Origin: Excoecaria cochinchinensis | Lineage: Eukaryota > Streptophyta > Magnoliopsida > Malpighiales > Euphorbiaceae | Assembly: GCA_947683425.1 (NCBI GenBank) | Contig: CANTUQ010000007.1 | Coordinates: 1,798,001-1,862,000 of the forward strand | Length of the DNA: 64,000 nt | Direction: 5' to 3' | Shown: positions 11,877 through 23,591 of the stretch, in pieces | How the letters are laid out: each line of letters opens with the position of its first letter | Numbering within the stretch: the first letter of the stretch is position 1 | Position numbers and translations under genes: made by a program | The notes under the pieces: generated by a model | Seen by the model: only the letters and a program-made list of their open reading frames with translations | What the model was told of the DNA's origin: nothing | The model's database searches: none

Positions 11877-11880
11877 TTTT

Positions 11881-13818
11881 GGCCCTACGCATTCTGAAAT
11901 TTCCAAGGGTGAAAATGGCGCATGGAATTGTCAAGCACGGCGAACTCACAGTGTATCAATAATTCATTATTGACCGTCGGATTATTACCGCTTCTTGTCA
12001 TGCGTCTGATCTCTTGACCAGCTTACTTAGTGTAGGCTGTTCACGACTTCACGGGGTCGGGCACAAGTGAGCCAGCCCTGTTCGGTTTTAATCGAAAACG
12101 GAATCCAACTAATTTGGTTAGGTTAGTTCATTTATTTATATAATTGATTCAATTTTTATTACTAAAATAAATAAACTTTGATTATCAGTTCCAATAAATT
12201 TTTATTATTATTCTTTTGTTTAATAGATTTTTTATTTCTAAAAAAATTTCAGTTATAAATTCATACAAATTAAACTTATAATTATTAACAAATTTCAGCT
12301 TTTCAATCGTTTCAGTTTTTGGAAAAAAATCAATTCAGTTTGACTCTATTGTAAAAAGAAAAAAAATGGTATTCGCTAGGGCTAGGCAAAAACCATCCCG
12401 ACGAACCCAAACAAATCGACCCGAAATAACTATTCGGATAGAGTTGTTAGGGGTATTAGAATCGGATCGGATCGGTTCTTCAAAACTAAATGGGTTCGGG
12501 TCGGGTTAAAACTTTCAAAACCTGAACCCGACCGAGAGTATATAAACTCATTTTTTTTATTTTCCCCAATTGCCCCTCCCTGACTCCCTCTTCCTTTATT
12601 CGTGTTTAATTTGTGTATTTATTTTGTTGAAAAATGGTAAAAAATCACAGAAAGAGGGAGAGAGAGCTGCGAAAAGAGGAGAGGGAGAGGAAGAGATCGG
12701 TTCAATTGGGTTAATCGGTTCGGGCCCCGAAAATTATCGGGTTAATTGGTTCGGGGCCCTACTAATATATAGGGTCGATTCGGTTTGGAATATATAGTAT
12801 ATTTCGATTTTCGAGTTGTTCGGGTTCGATTTGGGTTGACTCGAACCCGACTAATGCACACCCCTAGATTCACCCCTAACATGTTGGAATAGTTTTCTTT
12901 TAGAAAATATTTATCTAAATGGAATACAAAAATAAATCTATGAATTAAATTGATATTAAAATACTATTTAGAATAAAAAATATTTTACAAAAATAAAAAA
13001 TAGCGGATAAATAATTATTAATTATATATATCAATACGTTATCAATTTAATTTATGTAAAACTTTATTGACCGAATTTGGATATTTTCTTCACTTTTGAA
13101 ATTGGTAAAAATAATATATTATCTATCTAAAATTGATAATATGCACATATTATTTTATGATATCGATAAAATTATATCTATTATCCTGTAAATTCCTATG
13201 ATATCAACAAAATTATACATATCAATCTTTAATAAATAAAATTCAACGTATCAAATAAGGGTTAATAATATTAATAGTAACACATCACAAAATTTAGATG
13301 AACAATAAATTTTTTTTTTGGTCAATTTTAAGTGTAAAAAATACTAATAATAAAATTGAATTTTGTAACTAAATATTTTAGCCAATTCTAAATGTATTTT
13401 TAATAAGAATATTTTTATGTATTTTGTTATTTGGAGGGAATGGCCTCCGATTGGGCCCTAATAGTAGAAGCACCCTTTTGACTGCTTTCTTCCCAAAGTA
13501 GTTACAATTTCTCCGTACGAGGTAACAAAATCTGTATTTTTATTTGATAAGATATAGATTGATTACAACTAAATATCTAGAGTTTTTTTTTATAGGTTGG
13601 TGGGTTTAATTGGAGTTTTCTACTTTAAACTGTATGATTTATTAAATAATTTTAGCTTTGTTAGAATGTACTATTTTCTTATTTCATGGATTTAGTTCAG
13701 AATTTATTGTTAATACTTAATACAGTGTCTATGGTGTTAATTTTTGGTTGCTTGGTTTTCACGCACATGCATCCAATGAAAATATCCCACGTCATCAAAA
13801 CCATAAAAGATTTCCCTC
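11881..13818. other. Intergenic region between divergent MSH7 and MBF1C
   Basis: AT-rich. It holds a decayed hAT-like MITE (12377-12866). Sequence near 12090-12350 carries stretches resembling the GAACCGAA-rich parts of hAT-type MITEs, but no ends could be placed. No supported gene was seen. Confidence 0.5.
12377..12866 (-). mobile_element. Decayed hAT-type MITE, same family as the one at 39584-40390
   Basis: The right end TGCACACCCCTA is an intact terminal inverted repeat. The left end TAGGGCTAGGCAAAAACC is a degraded version. Read on the minus strand, the subterminal GTCGGGTTCGAGTCAACCC segment and the interior (purine-rich tracts, TCTGTGATTTTT) match the better-preserved copy at 39584-40390, but in the opposite orientation. 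The 8-bp flanks (12369-12376 and 12867-12874) agree only partly, as expected for an old insertion. Confidence 0.65.
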
Positions 13819-13831
13819 GAACCTTCCAGAT
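13819..13831 (+). promoter_or_regulatory. Heat-shock element upstream of MBF1C
   Basis: GAACCTTCCAGAT contains three alternating units (GAA-nn-TTC-nn-GA), 62 bp before the TATA box. Clustered units like this bind trimeric heat-shock factors. MBF1c genes are known to be strongly heat-induced. Confidence 0.6.
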
Positions 13832-13892
13832 ACCCATTTCTCAACAACTTCAAAAGCCCCGCCAGAAAGAACCTGCCAGACCCCAAGCTTCC

Positions 13893-13899
13893 TATATAT
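13893..13899 (+). promoter_or_regulatory. TATA box of MBF1C
   Basis: TATATAT lies 85-91 bp before the ATG at 13984, which implies a leader of about 50-60 nt. Confidence 0.6.
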
Positions 13900-13983
13900 G
13901 TACCGCTCCTTTCATAGCTTGAAATAGCATCTTCTATTTCATTATATGTGACAAAAGATTCTCATCCCAAGTTGCTTGTGAAA

Positions 13984-14418
13984 ATGCCTAGCAGATCAAC
14001 CGGAGTAATTTCGCAGGATTGGGAACCAGTGGTGCTGCGCAAGTCAAAAACCAAGGCGCAGGACTTCCGCGACCCAAAGGCGGTGAACCAGGCCCTCCGA
14101 TCAGGTGCGCCGGTCCAAACCATCAAGAAATCAGACGGGGGTTCCAACAAGAAAGCAGCACCGGTGGTGAACGCGAGGAAGTTGCAAGAGGGGACGGAAC
14201 CTGCGGCTTTTGACAGAGTATCGCCGGAGGTAAGGCAGGCGATTCAAAAGGCGCGGCTGGAGAAGAAGATGAGCCAATCCGAGCTGGCAAAGTTGATCAA
14301 TGAGCAGCCTAAGGTGGTGCAAGAATATGAGAATGGAAAGGCGGTTCCTAATCAGGCTGTTTTGGCGAAGTTGGAGAGAGTGCTTGGCGTGAAGCTGAGG
14401 GGGAAAATTGGGAAGTAA
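13984..14418 (+). CDS. MBF1C: Multiprotein-bridging factor 1c (transcriptional coactivator)
   Basis: Role (known): MBF1 links DNA-bound transcription factors to TBP. The plant MBF1c form is stress-induced and controls thermotolerance. Seen: an intronless 144-aa frame from ATG 13984, with an N-terminal MBF1 domain (DWEPVVLRK near residues 12-20, DPKAVNQALR near 30) and a C-terminal Cro/C1-type helix-turn-helix (near residues 82-136, with KARLEKKMSQSELAKLI and VVQEYENGKAVPNQ). It ends in the family signature LRGKIGK. Length and lack of introns match MBF1c rather than the intron-bearing MBF1a/b genes. A longer in-frame extension to 13948 is possible, but MPSRS is the usual MBF1c start. A heat-shock element and TATA box lie upstream. 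Confidence 0.95.
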   Translation: MPSRSTGVISQDWEPVVLRKSKTKAQDFRDPKAVNQALRSGAPVQTIKKSDGGSNKKAAPVVNARKLQEGTEPAAFDRVSPEVRQAIQKARLEKKMSQSELAKLINEQPKVVQEYENGKAVPNQAVLAKLERVLGVKLRGKIGK

Positions 14419-14725
14419 ATGAACATATATAGCTTCTGTAGCCGTATTTTGTGAATTTGAACATATGTGTTGGAGTAGAATATTGAAAAATTGCTGAACA
14501 TCAAGTAGCGATTGGTTGATTCTAATTGATAATCTTGATCTACCTGATTTTGCCTTGTAATTACTTCTCTTTGAAATGGATTAAGCCTCCAAATCTTGTT
14601 GAGGAATTCAAATTCAGGACTGTTCTTTGTAATTTTGTTTAAAATCTGCATATAGAAGTCTACATAAAAGTTGTGTTTTTATTAAAGAAAGTAATCTCCC
14701 ATTTTCCAAACTCGGGGAGAGTTGG

Positions 14726-17206
14726 TCACAGCCAAGGAGAATTATAAAGGGGAGTAACAACAGATTTAACTTGTAAATATTTGTGGAGAGCTTCTAATCC
14801 AAAATCTCTACCAAACCCACTCATCTTATATCCTCCATAGGGGCAATCGCTATCAAATGCAAAATAACAATTGATCCAGATAATCCCAGCTCGAATCGAT
14901 CTTGAGACAGTATTAGCCACATCAATGTTCTTGGTTACGATCCCAGCTGCTAAACCATATCGTGTATTATTAGCACTCTTAATTGCTTCTTCTACAGTCC
15001 TGCAAAACAAGCAAAATTATTTATCTGTTTTAAGTGGGTTTTTGAAGAACATGATTTTGAGTATTTTCTTACTTGAACTTCATCAGAGACATCACAGGCC
15101 CAAAAATTTCATCCTTCGCTATCAGCATATCCTCCTGATCATTAATGATATTAGATCAAAGCAACCAAGTTTAACTTATAATGATCCTAATCTATACTAG
15201 ATTGTACCTTAACATCTGTGAAGATTGTAGGCTCAATGTAATATCCTTTGTCGAACAATGGCTTACCACCAGTTAGCAATGTGGCTCCTTCTCTTTTCCC
15301 ATGTTCAATGTAAGAAAGAATTTTTTCATACTGCTGCTTATCAACCTGTAAGTCATGAAACCTCAATTAAAATGCTTACTGAACTTAAAATCTACTGCGA
15401 AATCCTCAGTTCTTACCTGGGGTCCTTGTTGAGTCCTAGGATTAAAAGGGTCTCCAACTACCCAAGCTTTCGCTTTCTCGGCCAATTTCTTGACCAGTTC
15501 AACATAGATTCCCTCTTGGACGTAAACTCTTGAAGTCGCAACACAGATTTCTCCCTGAAGATATGAAGAAAAGAATCATTACACTATAGAATCGTTACAA
15601 GAACGCCCTCTAAAGAATGATAGAAAAATATCATTTTACCTTATTATATAGAATACCAGTGAGAGCAAGATCAGCAGCTATATTTACATCAGCATCATCA
15701 AAAATTAGAAGAGGTGATTTTCCTCCTAATTCAAGTGAAACCTGTTTCAGATTGCTTGAAGCTGCAGCTTGCATTACTGCACGTCCAATTTCAGTTGACC
15801 CTGTAAAACTCACCTGAAAGAAGAGGATCAAATACACATGAAGAAAATGGAAAATGGAAACCAGAACTGTATAATTGCTTTTAAGTAAACTAGACCTTAT
15901 CAATGTCCATATGAGAAGCAATAGCAGCACCAGCTGTTGGCCCAAATCCAGTCACAACGTTGAGCACTCCATCAGGAATACCGACCTGGGGAGGAAGTAC
16001 GTTTGTGAAAATTGGGATCAAGTCAATTGCATTCAATTGTATATGTAAATTTAGGGGGGTGCAAATAAACTGAACCGAAACCGAAAACCAAACTAAATTG
16101 AGAGAAATTGGTCGACTCATTTTTGGTCTATTCAATTTGGTTTTTATCGAGGAATAACAATTATAATTCAATTGGACTCATCGAACTGTTAACAAAATGT
16201 CTATGCATATAGATATAAAAAGGTCCAAATTAAAATAACTCACTAAAGTACTATTTGATTGATTTGGTTCATTTCTCTTTACATATTTGATCGGTTTAGC
16301 TTTTTTTTGTTGACAATTTTGATTTATTCAGTTTGATTAGTTTCATATAGAACCAACCGAATTCTCGCCCTATTTTGGAAAGGTTAAGGAATAAATTGAT
16401 GTTACCTGCTTTGCAAGATGAGCATAAAAGAGAGCAGAAAGAGGGGTTTGTTCGGCTGGCTTGACAACCATGGTGCAGCCAGCAGCTAAGGCAGGCCCAA
16501 CCTTCATGAAGAACAAATTGCTCGGGAAGTTCCAAGGGATAATGTGTCCTACAACACCTACAGGTTCAAGTAAAGTATAACCTTGTAGCTCCCTTGACAT
16601 TTTCAGAACTTCTCCATGAATTTTATCAGCTGCGCCTGCATAGTAACGAACAACACTTGCTGCTGCAGGAATATCAACAGCTTTCCCCCAACCAAACAAT
16701 TTTCCAGCATCGATAGTATCTAACGCAGCTAATTCTTCTCTATTTTCTTCAATCAAGTCCGCGAATTTCATTATAATCCTTCCCCTTGCCTGGTCCCCAG
16801 TTGCAAAAAAAGCAATTCTTTAACAAGCTAACTATAAATTGTACTCATATCAAAAAGAAGCAAAGTGAAAAGAACATACAGCACCGGACAAGCGAGGCCA
16901 TGGGCCAAAATCGAAGGCCTCCCGGGCAGCTTTCACAGCCAAATCGATATCCTCCTTATCCCCTTCTGCAATTTTGGCTATCACATCTCCTGTTCTTGGG
17001 TCTACCGTCTCAAATGTTTTTCCTATTCAATTTATTTAAAGCTTAAGTAGTATAAGAACAACATTAAGGATTCAAGAATCGAGAGAAAGCTAGTAAATTT
17101 GACCTGAAATGGAGTCAACAAATTCTCCATTGATGAAAAGTTTTGTGAATTTTACTGTTGGAATCTTGATAAAAGACTCTGAGCTTCCATTGGAATTCTC
17201 TGCCAT
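14726..17206 (-). CDS. ALDH2C4: Cytosolic aldehyde dehydrogenase, family 2C (copy A)
   Basis: Role (known): NAD(P)-dependent oxidation of aldehydes. In Arabidopsis the 2C4 enzyme turns coniferaldehyde and sinapaldehyde into ferulate and sinapate. Seen: nine exons (17206-17104, 17022-16880, 16789-16406, 15985-15896, 15813-15640, 15554-15417, 15345-15208, 15134-15073, 14999-14726) give 1506 nt and 501 aa, the length I recall for ALDH2C4. With this map the general base falls at Glu268 (LELGGK), the nucleophile at Cys302 (GEICVA), and the Rossmann GSTEIG at 245-250. IIPWNFP supplies the catalytic Asn. No transit peptide is visible. It is the downstream member of a tandem array on the same strand. 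A TATAAAATA box lies at 17263. Intron 3 carries a degraded hAT-like repeat. Confidence 0.94.
16052..16372. repeat. Degraded hAT-like MITE inside intron 3 of ALDH copy A
   Basis: Starts TAGGGGGGTGCAAATAAAC and ends in TTCTCGCCCTA, imperfect inverted termini with GAACCGAA-like subterminal motifs (CTGAACCGAAACC on the left, GAACCAACCGAA on the right). No clean target duplication was found. Confidence 0.45.
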
Positions 17207-17262
17207 TTCTGTGTGTGTGTGTGAGTTTGTTTCGTTGAATCAATATGGCCGATTCGTCCAAG

Positions 17263-17271
17263 TATTTTATA
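17263..17271 (-). promoter_or_regulatory. TATA box of ALDH copy A
   Basis: The minus strand reads TATAAAATA, about 57 bp before the ATG at 17206. Confidence 0.6.
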
Positions 17272-18504
17272 GACAAAGACAACACAAACAGACAAAAGGA
17301 ATGCAGTGATTATTGTCGTTCCTTCAATAAATATTTTATTGTACAAATCACTGCTAAAAAAAAAAAACAAGATGTTCTTGCATACGTCGTGTGTTTACGT
17401 TTTCAGCTTTTGTAATTAAATTAATAATAACTGTAAAAATCAACATTGAAAAGTGTTTTACTGCATCAATCCAGTAATAGTAATACCAGTAATTATGACA
17501 AAGTTGATAATCACCTTATCCAAATATTTATTTATTTTTTATTCAACAAACATCAGATGATATTAATTAATTAATTAATAAACAAATAATATAGCTATAG
17601 CATAATTTATGACTAACAATCCAATCACTATGGCACCAAAGTCATGTCCTAAACCTAATTAAAAACAATAATCTATACAAAAATTACAAAAAAAGACACG
17701 GAATCTGAATGAATATTCCAAGTTTGGAAAATATGGTAGAGCCGGCTGGTGACGGGTGAGGAAAGCAAAATTTAGAAAAATCCAGCCAGTTAATAATAGT
17801 TAATTATAATGTTTTTGACAGGTTATGTATCAGCAATGACATATTATGAAAGTTACATTTTATCAAAATCAAATCTCCACCTACGTTCCAGTTACCTATC
17901 ACTTCCACAGTTACAATTATGGCTAACTTTAAGCTCAAACCAAGCAAACATATCCCACTTGCCGGACTACAATATCCCAACTTTCAAATTGCAAAACGGA
18001 ACTACATCTGACATATTTCGAAAAATTAATGAATAAGGTTATTTGAATTTTAATGTTTTTCTATATTATATTTTTATACTTTTAAAAATCAAATTATTTT
18101 ATTTTTTGAATCACTAATATTAGTTTTGTCTGTGTAAAATTTGTGTAAAGAAGCATATTTATATTGTATGGACCGAATTTAGATAGAAGAAACTTTTGTT
18201 TCGTTCTTGTTTTAGCTTTATTTATTTTTTTAAGCATAATTACATAAAATGTACGTGAGATTTTTATTTCAAACAAACCTATGTTGGACTTCGTAACTAC
18301 AATTTCTCATATACACATGTTTTCATGTAATTTAACAATTTATTTTACTAAGCAATGACATAAACTATATAAGTAAAAAGGAGGAGAAAATAAATCACTC
18401 ACTAAAAATTTAAAAAAAAAAATAGTCTGTAATTAATTTCTATGCAGGCCATAAAGGGCAAGGAAGGCAATAGCAAATAATCCAAAAGCGACGCCGTATT
18501 AGGT
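17272..18504. other. Intergenic region between ALDH copy A and the ALDH pseudogene
   Basis: AT-rich. Short ATTA repeats (17560-17580) and A-runs are visible; no gene was recognised. Confidence 0.5.
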
Positions 18505-18850
18505 TTACAGCCAAGGGGAATTGTAAAGAGGAGTCATGACAACAGTCTTGGATTGAAGATAACTGCGAAGGGCTTGAAGACCAAAATGTTGACCAAGAGC
18601 ACTCATCTTAAATCCTCCATAAGGGCAATCATTATCAAAAGCAAAGTAACAATTAATCCAAATTATGCCTGCTTTAATGGATCTTGAAACTGTGTTAGCC
18701 ACATCTATGCTCTTGGTTACAATCCCAGCTGCCAATCCATATTTTGTATTGTAGACATTCGTGGCCATGGGCCATTGTCAAACGCATTTGGAGCAGCTTT
18801 GACAGCCAAATAGATATCTAGAGAGCGTATGATCGGGTCTCGGATTTCCT
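18505..18850 (-). pseudogene. Rearranged ALDH2C pseudogene: exon 2 piece fused to last exon
   Basis: Seen: on the minus strand a piece like ALDH exon 2 (DPI..., then LAVKAAPNAFDNGPWP, about 18845-18765) runs straight into the second part of the last exon. That part reads YNTKYGLAAGIVTKSIDVA and continues to the normal end NSPWL and stop at 18505. Exons 3-8 and the start of exon 9 are missing, including the Glu and Cys catalytic residues. The exon 2 piece itself has an internal gap, and the two parts are in different frames. Without exon 1 it cannot make an enzyme. A deletion within a third tandem copy explains it better than a processed copy, because no cDNA-like joining of neighbouring exons is present. 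The divergence of the last exon shows it was a distinct paralogue. Confidence 0.85.
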
Positions 18851-19219
18851 TAATTAGTGTGGGTGTCAAGTAACATCTAGTAGAGCCATGTTAGGATTTA
18901 TTTATTTATATATTTACAAATTTTTAACTTCAAAATTTTCAAAAATGATTCAAATCGCTAATTAATTAAAGTTAATTGACATAATCAGTACTTTCCTGAA
19001 CTAGGAGAAAATAGAAAAGTAAAATTTAACACATAATTGGCTTAAACCCAAGAATAATACGTATGACTGAATATTAATTAATATAAATTATTTATTCTAT
19101 GTAAATGTTGCACTGAAAAAAGAAACAATGAGTTTCTTATTACAAAGCAGAAAACTTAATGAAGAACTCCTCGGGGAACATTTCAGCACTTGTTAACCAT
19201 TATTTTTGTTGATGTAAAT
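18851..19219. other. Intergenic region between pseudogene and ALDH copy C
   Basis: AT-rich, no coding signal seen. It should contain the 3' untranslated end of ALDH copy C. Confidence 0.4.
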
Positions 19220-22200
19220 TTAAAGCCAAGGAGAATTATAAAGAGGAGTTACAACAGACTTGACCTGTAAATACTTATGCAAGCCATCCAAACCAAGATC
19301 TCTGCCAAACCCACTCATCTTATACCCTCCATAAGGACAGTCATTATCGAATGCAAAGTAACAATTGATCCAAATGACTCCAGCTCGAATCGATCTCGAC
19401 ACTGTGTTAGCTATATCTATGTTCTTGGTTACAATCCCAGCTGCCAATCCATATTTAGTATTGTTCGCGCTCTTGATTGCCTCATCGATCGTTCTGCATT
19501 AAAATTAATTACTATGTTTATGATTCGAGTAATGAGTTTAATTGACTTAGACATCGAAGTACTTGTATGCTGGTACGTGAAAACATTAGTACCTCATCTC
19601 TATAGTTTATAATGCAATTGTTAGGATTTTTATTTGTGTTTCGCCAATGATTAATTGAAAAATTGGAGATGGGTGAACAAAAGTTGTGCTTACTTGAACT
19701 TCATCAGTGACATTACAGGTCCAAAAATTTCATCCTTTGCAATCAGCATATCCTCCTGTTCAACAAATTGAATTAATTGCAGACCAAATTGAATTATAAT
19801 TAGAAAATGATAAATATTTAGAAACTAGTAAACCTTATATATATTTACGAACCTTAACATCGGAGAAAATAGCAGGCTCCAAATAGTATCCTTTATTGCC
19901 CACAATTTTACCACCTGATAATAAGGTGGCTCCTTCTCTCTTTCCATGCTCAATGTAAGACAATATTTTATCAAACTGCTGCTTATCCACCTGTGCATCC
20001 ATTTATATATGGTATGAAATTCACATTAATTTTAGCTACTATGAGTAGATTTGGTGGCAAATACTAATTGAAATTTATCGTATTTTACTAATTGAATCAA
20101 TTAATCGAATAATCGAACCGAGCTAATTGAATTAATTCAGTTCAATTTTCAATTAAAACCAGCACTCTACGTTTTCCTAAAAAGGCCAAAAAAGAAACAT
20201 GACATTAATTTCAATATTTGGATTTATTTGACCTGTGGGCCTTGGTGAGATTTGGGATGAAATGGATCACCAACAACCCAATCTTTGGCCTTCTCTACCA
20301 ACTTCTTTACAAGTGCATCATAAATCCCTTCCTGAACATAAACTCTTGAGCTGGCTACACAGACCTCTCCCTTCAGTATAATAATGCAAATGAAATTAAT
20401 TGAGACTATGAATTTTGAATCTCAGCAGCAAATTAGGAAATAATATTAGATTGTGGAAATGAATTTGCCTTGTTATAGACAATTCCAAGGAGAGCAAGAT
20501 CAGCAGCTTTATCAACATCAGCATCATCAAAAATTAGGAGAGGTGATTTGCCGCCTAATTCAAGCGAAACCTGTTTCAAATTGCTTGTTGCTGCAACTTG
20601 CATTACTTTACGCCCAACTTCTGTTGACCCTGTAAAACTCACCTGAAAAATATACCAACACATTAAACACACTCGAGTCACCAAATTATAACTTAATTAA
20701 TAATTACGTACCTTATCAACGTCCATATGAGAGGCAATGGCAGCTCCAGCCGTGGGTCCATATCCAGTAACAACATTGATCACTCCATCAGGAATACCAG
20801 CCTGATAAATTTGTACAATATTATAAACAATAGAATATTTAGTTGCTTAATCCAACCAAATAGTATAGTACCCGGTTAGCAAGATGTGCATAGTAGAGAG
20901 CAGTAAGGGGAGTTTGTTCAGCAGGCTTAACAATCATAGTGCAACCAGCAGCCAAGGCAGGAGCAACCTTGAGAAAGAACATTGTGGTTGGGAAATTCCA
21001 TGGGATGATATGGCCTATAACTCCAATTGGTTCCTGCAGAGTATACCCTTGAAGCTGTCTTGACATTTTCAATACTTGTCCATGAATTTTATCTGCTGCT
21101 CCTGCATAATATCTCACTGTATTTGCTGCTCCTGGAATTTCTATTGCTTTTACTAGAGAATGTATCTTCCCTGTATCAATCGTTTCCAGTGCTGCCAATT
21201 CTTCTGTATTTTCTTCTATTAATTCTGCATATTTCATCATAATCCTTCCCCTTTCCTGATCATCATTCATGTGTGTATATATATATATATATGATTATTT
21301 CAATGTTTAATATTTTCAATTATGCAACTATTGTGTTGTTGTTGTATAATATAAACTTACGATATGTTCAATTATGAGAAGATCAAGCCTATAATAATTG
21401 ATCCGTACCAAAAAATAAAAATAAAAATAAAAATATCCAGCTCAAGAAAATGCTACTTGGAGCATTATTTCTATTTATATAATAGAGATGAGGGAGGGAC
21501 TGGGTCCTGTTTTATTGTTTTATGGGGTATCATAGCAAGTGATGCATTTGAGAGCCACGTAGTTGGAATTTGTGAGCCACTTAAATCCACATGTATATAT
21601 AATACACACATCAATAATTAAATTAATTGACAAAATTTTGTCTTTTTTCTTTTTCCAAACAGATTATATTTATTTCATATTCAAACTTTGCATCGATGAA
21701 ATCGAAAAAAAGCACAAAGAGTCTTTTTCTTGAAAAATATTAAAAAATGCTTTAAACCCATTAATCGGTTAATTTTACTCTATACAAAGTGTCTCATATT
21801 GACTTGGTCACAACACAAGTGTTTTCTAATAAATTTTCATATTATTTATTAATTGTTCAAATTATGATACTTGATATATAAATTCACTATTAAATTTTCT
21901 TGAGCATGGGAAGAAAAATAAAGATATCATTTTTTATTATTATTATTATTCGATTAGGGACTACGTGCAATGCATTTGACTTTATATGTTGCCGCCTTTA
22001 AATGGTTTTTAATCAGTCAGCGCAATATTTAAAATTAAATACTCATATATAATATGCCTATACGACCTCCGTGACAACAAAGCGTTGGTTTGCACCAACA
22101 CTTTATGATAAAAGTTTCAGTTGACATTTTTAGCAAGACAAGCCAAATAAATTAATTTCGTATGTCTAATTATCATTATATATTCTTGGACTTATATTGC

Positions 22201-22916
22201 TTAAATCATAGTATAATATTTACATTAAACTATAAATAAATAATATAGTATATATCATTCATAAAAAAAGTTGATTTTTATTTCTTTATTTGTGTTATAT
22301 GTGCAAAAATCTCAAGTTAAAATGAATGAGAAATTGCTGAAAATTCAATAATGGGATGAAATAATTGAGAATAATGTAAACAAGAAGAGTCAAATAAAAT
22401 ATTAATAGAAACATGTGGCAAAGAAAAAGATGCCTTACGGAACCAGACAAGCGAGGCCAAGGCCCTTCGTCGAAAGCAATACGTGCTGCTTTCACAGCTA
22501 AATCAACGTCTTCTTTATCTCCTTCTGCAATTCTTGCTGTCACTTCTCCATTTCTGGGGTCTCTTGTCTCGAATGTTTTTCCTGCATTTTTTTTATTTAT
22601 GATCTTATTTTTCATGATTCTTGATGATTCAAGAATATCATCATCAATTTATTATTATTATGGCAATTGTTATGTTTGAATCTAGTAATTTTACAGTTTC
22701 AAGAACTATTGTTTCTAAATCTTAAATTGTTATGGTTGAATCTAGTAATTTTACAGTTTCAAGAACTATTGTTTCTAAATCTAAAAACAAGAACAAATTA
22801 TAAGATGAAAAACCTGAGATGGAATCAACAAACTCTCCATTGATGAACAGTTTAGTGAACTTTATTGTTGGAATCTTGATCGGAGAATGGGAACTTCCAT
22901 TGCTTTGAGTCTCCAT
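19220..22916 (-). CDS. ALDH2C4: Cytosolic aldehyde dehydrogenase, family 2C (copy C)
   Basis: Same family and likely role as copy A. Seen: nine exons in the same arrangement: 22916-22814, 22581-22439, 21255-20872, 20801-20712, 20642-20469, 20370-20233, 19990-19853, 19755 to about 19694, 19493-19220. Exon sizes equal those of copy A, giving 501 aa. Glu268 (LELGGK), Cys302 (GEVCVA) and GSTEVG are kept. Stop is TAA at 19220-19222. It differs from copy A across the active-site funnel and coenzyme domain (for example IHSLVKAIEIPGAANTV), so substrate preference may differ. Intron 5 begins with GC instead of GT. Intron 1 contains a 60-bp tandem duplication. Exon 8 has the least certain boundary (one base either way). 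A TATAAATA box lies about 80 bp upstream of the ATG. Confidence 0.92.
22665..22784. repeat. 60-bp tandem duplication in intron 1 of ALDH copy C
   Basis: Two near-identical copies of AATTGTTATG...TTTCTAAATCT follow each other (from 22665 and 22725), differing by an occasional base. It lies wholly within the intron. Confidence 0.85.
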
Positions 22917-22996
22917 TTTCTATCTAAAATTTGCTTTAGCTCTCTCTTTCTTTCTCTATAAACAAGAACATATCTAAGGTTCAGTACCTTATTATA

Positions 22997-23004
22997 TATT
23001 TATA
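22997..23004 (-). promoter_or_regulatory. TATA box of ALDH copy C
   Basis: The minus strand reads TATAAATA, about 81 bp before the ATG at 22916. Confidence 0.55.
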
Positions 23005-23058
23005 GGGATACACCAGCTTAGGATAAGAGCAAAAAATTAAGAGCAGCCTGCCTCTCAC

Positions 23059-23098
<40 letters not shown>

Positions 23099-23558
23099 TT
23101 TTAAAGTTTTATAGGTAGGAATTGGCATGTACTACCACAACATATTTCTCAAATTCACTATATTAATATTGATTTTTTAAAATTAAAGTTCAAATTCCAT
23201 CTATTAATAACCAATTGACCTATTAATGATTAACCACTAAATATGGTCAATCAACCAGTAAAAATAAAATATATACTATTATCATATACTTCATAAAAAA
23301 GCACCCACAAAATTAAAATATAAATTTTTAAATTTTTAAATATACAAGTACAAATAAAAATACAAATCATTAAAACTTAATATCAGTACAATAAAAAAAT
23401 TACATAAATACTCTACAAGACATGATAAAAAAAAAATAATTAAACACTAATTTATCATTGACCAATATTGACAAATGAATGATTTTTGGTGATTAAAATA
23501 TAAAATATATTCATATTTATATTAAAATGTGAAAATTATTCTTATGCATCACACACAA

Positions 23559-23591
<33 letters not shown>

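Noticed and set aside
19694..19755. Possible one-base shortfall in exon 8 of ALDH copy C
   Set aside because: My base count across this line was uncertain by one. All other exons equal those of copy A and the protein pattern continues, so I did not call a frameshift. A recount of the raw sequence would settle it.
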